From the NCBI GenBank assembly GCA_948144175.1, contig CANXME010002015.1, forward strand, positions 434,001-498,000: 64,000 nucleotides of DNA, read 5' to 3'. Position 1 is the first letter of the stretch. Every line of letters begins with the position of its first letter. Origin of the DNA: Closterium sp. NIES-65 (Eukaryota; Streptophyta; Zygnematophyceae; Desmidiales; Closteriaceae). Under the pieces are notes generated by a model. The model ran no database searches and had not been told where the DNA came from. It saw only the letters and a program-made list of their open reading frames with translations. A program made the translations under genes and the position numbers. Shown one piece after another: positions 62,701-64,000 of the stretch.

Positions 62701-64000
62701 CGGGGGACGGCGTGGGGCGGGCGATGGGGAGGCGAGGTGGAAGAGTGTGAGTGGGGCTGGTGCGGAGGGGAGTAGTGGGTCGAAATTCCCTGGTAATGGC
62801 AGGGGCGGGGCGGAAGGGGCAGGGGTGCGTGCAGTGCAGAGCAGCAGCAGCGGCGAGGGGCAGGGGAGAGCGCAGGGCAGAGGGCGGGGCGGAGGGCATG
62901 GGAGAAGTGGAAGCATGGGACGGGCACTGGGGGAGCAGCAACAGGGGAATAGAGGGGAGGGGAGAGGAGGGGCAGGGAGGCAGGCTGTTGCGAAGTCCCC
63001 TTCTGGGGAGGCTGCTAGGGCGGCAGGACGTGCTGACTCAGCACCTGCGGATGCTGACGTGTTCAGGGCGTTTATCCTGGGCCGGCCGTATGCTGACGTG
63101 GAGGAGCGGTTTGAGATGGGAGGGGAGGTGCTGGCGCGGGGGGAGTTTGGCGCGGTGCGCGTGTGTGTGGAGCGGGAGAGTGGTGCGAGGCTGGCGTGCA
63201 AGACCATCGACAAGCAGAGCATTCAGGTGCGATCAAGCGGCAAACTGGCAAGAGAGGGGCAGGTGCGTCGGTGGGAACATACTTCAAAAGGAGCAGTCTT
63301 GAGAGGAGCTGGCGTGTTCACTTCACGCTTCCTCTGCCATCTGGGTGCCTGTACACGCTTCCCCTGTTCCTCCTCTCCACCTGCACAATTGGCCTTTGCC
63401 AACACACTCTCTCCCCCCTTCCCTCCGTACACTCTTTCCCATCGCTCCTCTCTCTCTCCCTCCCTCCACCACTCTGCACGGCATGGCACAGTCAGCACAT
63501 GAGGCGTGAATTCTGAGGCGGGGGTGATGGGCGGCAATGGAGGTGGTATGGGTACATCCCAGGTTCATTCAGCTGCATGCGTCTGTCATGCTCGTCCTCT
63601 CCTCATGCAACTTCGTTGTCTTGCCAACGCTCTCTCTCCACCCTTCCCCACCCCATTCCACCCCACCCCACCCCACCCCACCCCTGCACCACATGGCACG
63701 GCACAGTCAGCGGACGAGGCGCGCAATCTGAGGCGGGAGGTGGCCGCAATGGAGGTGGTGTCGGGGCATCCCAATGTCGTTCAGCTGCATGCTGCGTGTG
63801 AGGATGATAAGGTGAGCCAGTGCTGTGCCGTAACATGCTACTATGATGTGACATGCCATGCCATGCCGTGCCATGCCATGCTGCCCCTCTCCCTCCCACG
63901 TCTTGCTCTTTTCTCTCCCATCTCACTCTCCCTCATCACCAGAGCATCTGAGGGCGATGGAGTTGTGTCGCGGCGGGGATCTATTCGACTTCATGCGCCA
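59765..64000 (+). CDS. CDPK-like Ser/Thr kinase with a very long disordered N-terminus, 3'-truncated by window
   Basis: Exon 1 runs from ATG 59765 (METAPRAHPP; an in-frame ATG at 59675 is less likely) to 63226, 1154 codons. Exon 2 is 63707-63811 and exon 3 starts at 63945. Junctions are CAG/GTGCGA...GCACAG and AAG/GTGAGC...CAGAG, all in phase 0. About 1100 residues are Gly/Ala/Ser/Pro/Arg-rich and carry twelve RPxTP motifs. A short coiled-coil-like repeat (AERLDVE, near 61905-61975) and an acidic patch (near 62645) follow. The kinase domain then begins: ERFEMGGEVLARGEFGAVRV (Gly loop with Ala for the first Gly), ACKTI (ATP-binding Lys), EVVSGHPNVVQLHA and MELCRGGDLFDFM. This resembles calcium-dependent kinases; the rest, including any EF hands, lies past the window. 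Confidence 0.8.

Noticed and set aside
60373-63222. 949-codon open frame on the minus strand
   Set aside because: It lies opposite the kinase exon, is Pro/Arg/Ala-rich and has no domain. It is a GC-bias shadow of the plus-strand frame.

Overview
The window is eukaryotic nuclear DNA, most likely from a green alga of the land-plant lineage (streptophyte). The main evidence is the TGGTATC(A)GAGC-type initiator-Met-tRNA primer-binding sites of its LTR elements, a plant-type CDPK-like kinase gene, and a plastid-type DnaJ-zinc-finger gene with spliceosomal introns. The GC-rich, low-complexity style would suit a zygnematophyte such as Closterium, but that is inference.

Positions 1-51298 are almost entirely nested mobile DNA. 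The oldest layer is a decayed hAT-type transposase (pieces at 2415-2859, 24418-24662 and 33228-34560). A Ty1/copia element, here called O, inserted into it (2860-24417, TSD ATTCA). O was then split by two younger copia elements: B (4808-12381, + strand, identical LTRs) and D (12701-20187, - strand, TSD CACTC). Another copia element, F (24663-32112), and a tandem of tiny LTR elements (32121-33227) also sit in the hAT remnant. The left edge carries the 3' end of a copia element (A, 1-1598) and the GC-rich 5' end of an inverted one (G, 1599-2412). An old copia pol fragment (H, 34885-36755) and a complete 345-bp TRIM element with TSD ACTGT (37015-37359, - strand) follow.

Element K (copia, 38048-51298, TSD CTGCA) has a 5.4-kb gag-pol reading frame. 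It is interrupted at 44289-50152 by an LTR-less Ty3/gypsy-like segment flanked by a 29-bp direct duplication. The polyprotein in that segment carries an apparent C5 cytosine DNA methyltransferase domain between its protease and reverse transcriptase. This is the most striking item in the window.

Positions 51299-64000 are low-copy host sequence: a broken MYND zinc-finger locus (51839-55661); a four-exon plastid DnaJ-type zinc-finger membrane protein gene on the minus strand (58913-56469), whose last intron holds a 27-copy 24-bp minisatellite; and, divergently transcribed, the 5' part of a CDPK-like kinase gene with a very long disordered N-terminus (59765 to the window end).

Across the copia elements, most premature stop codons are CAG to TAG changes. 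This is the pattern expected from deamination of methylated CHG sites, and it is notable next to a transposon-borne cytosine methyltransferase. All coordinates, splice sites, LTR ends and difference counts were worked out by eye.
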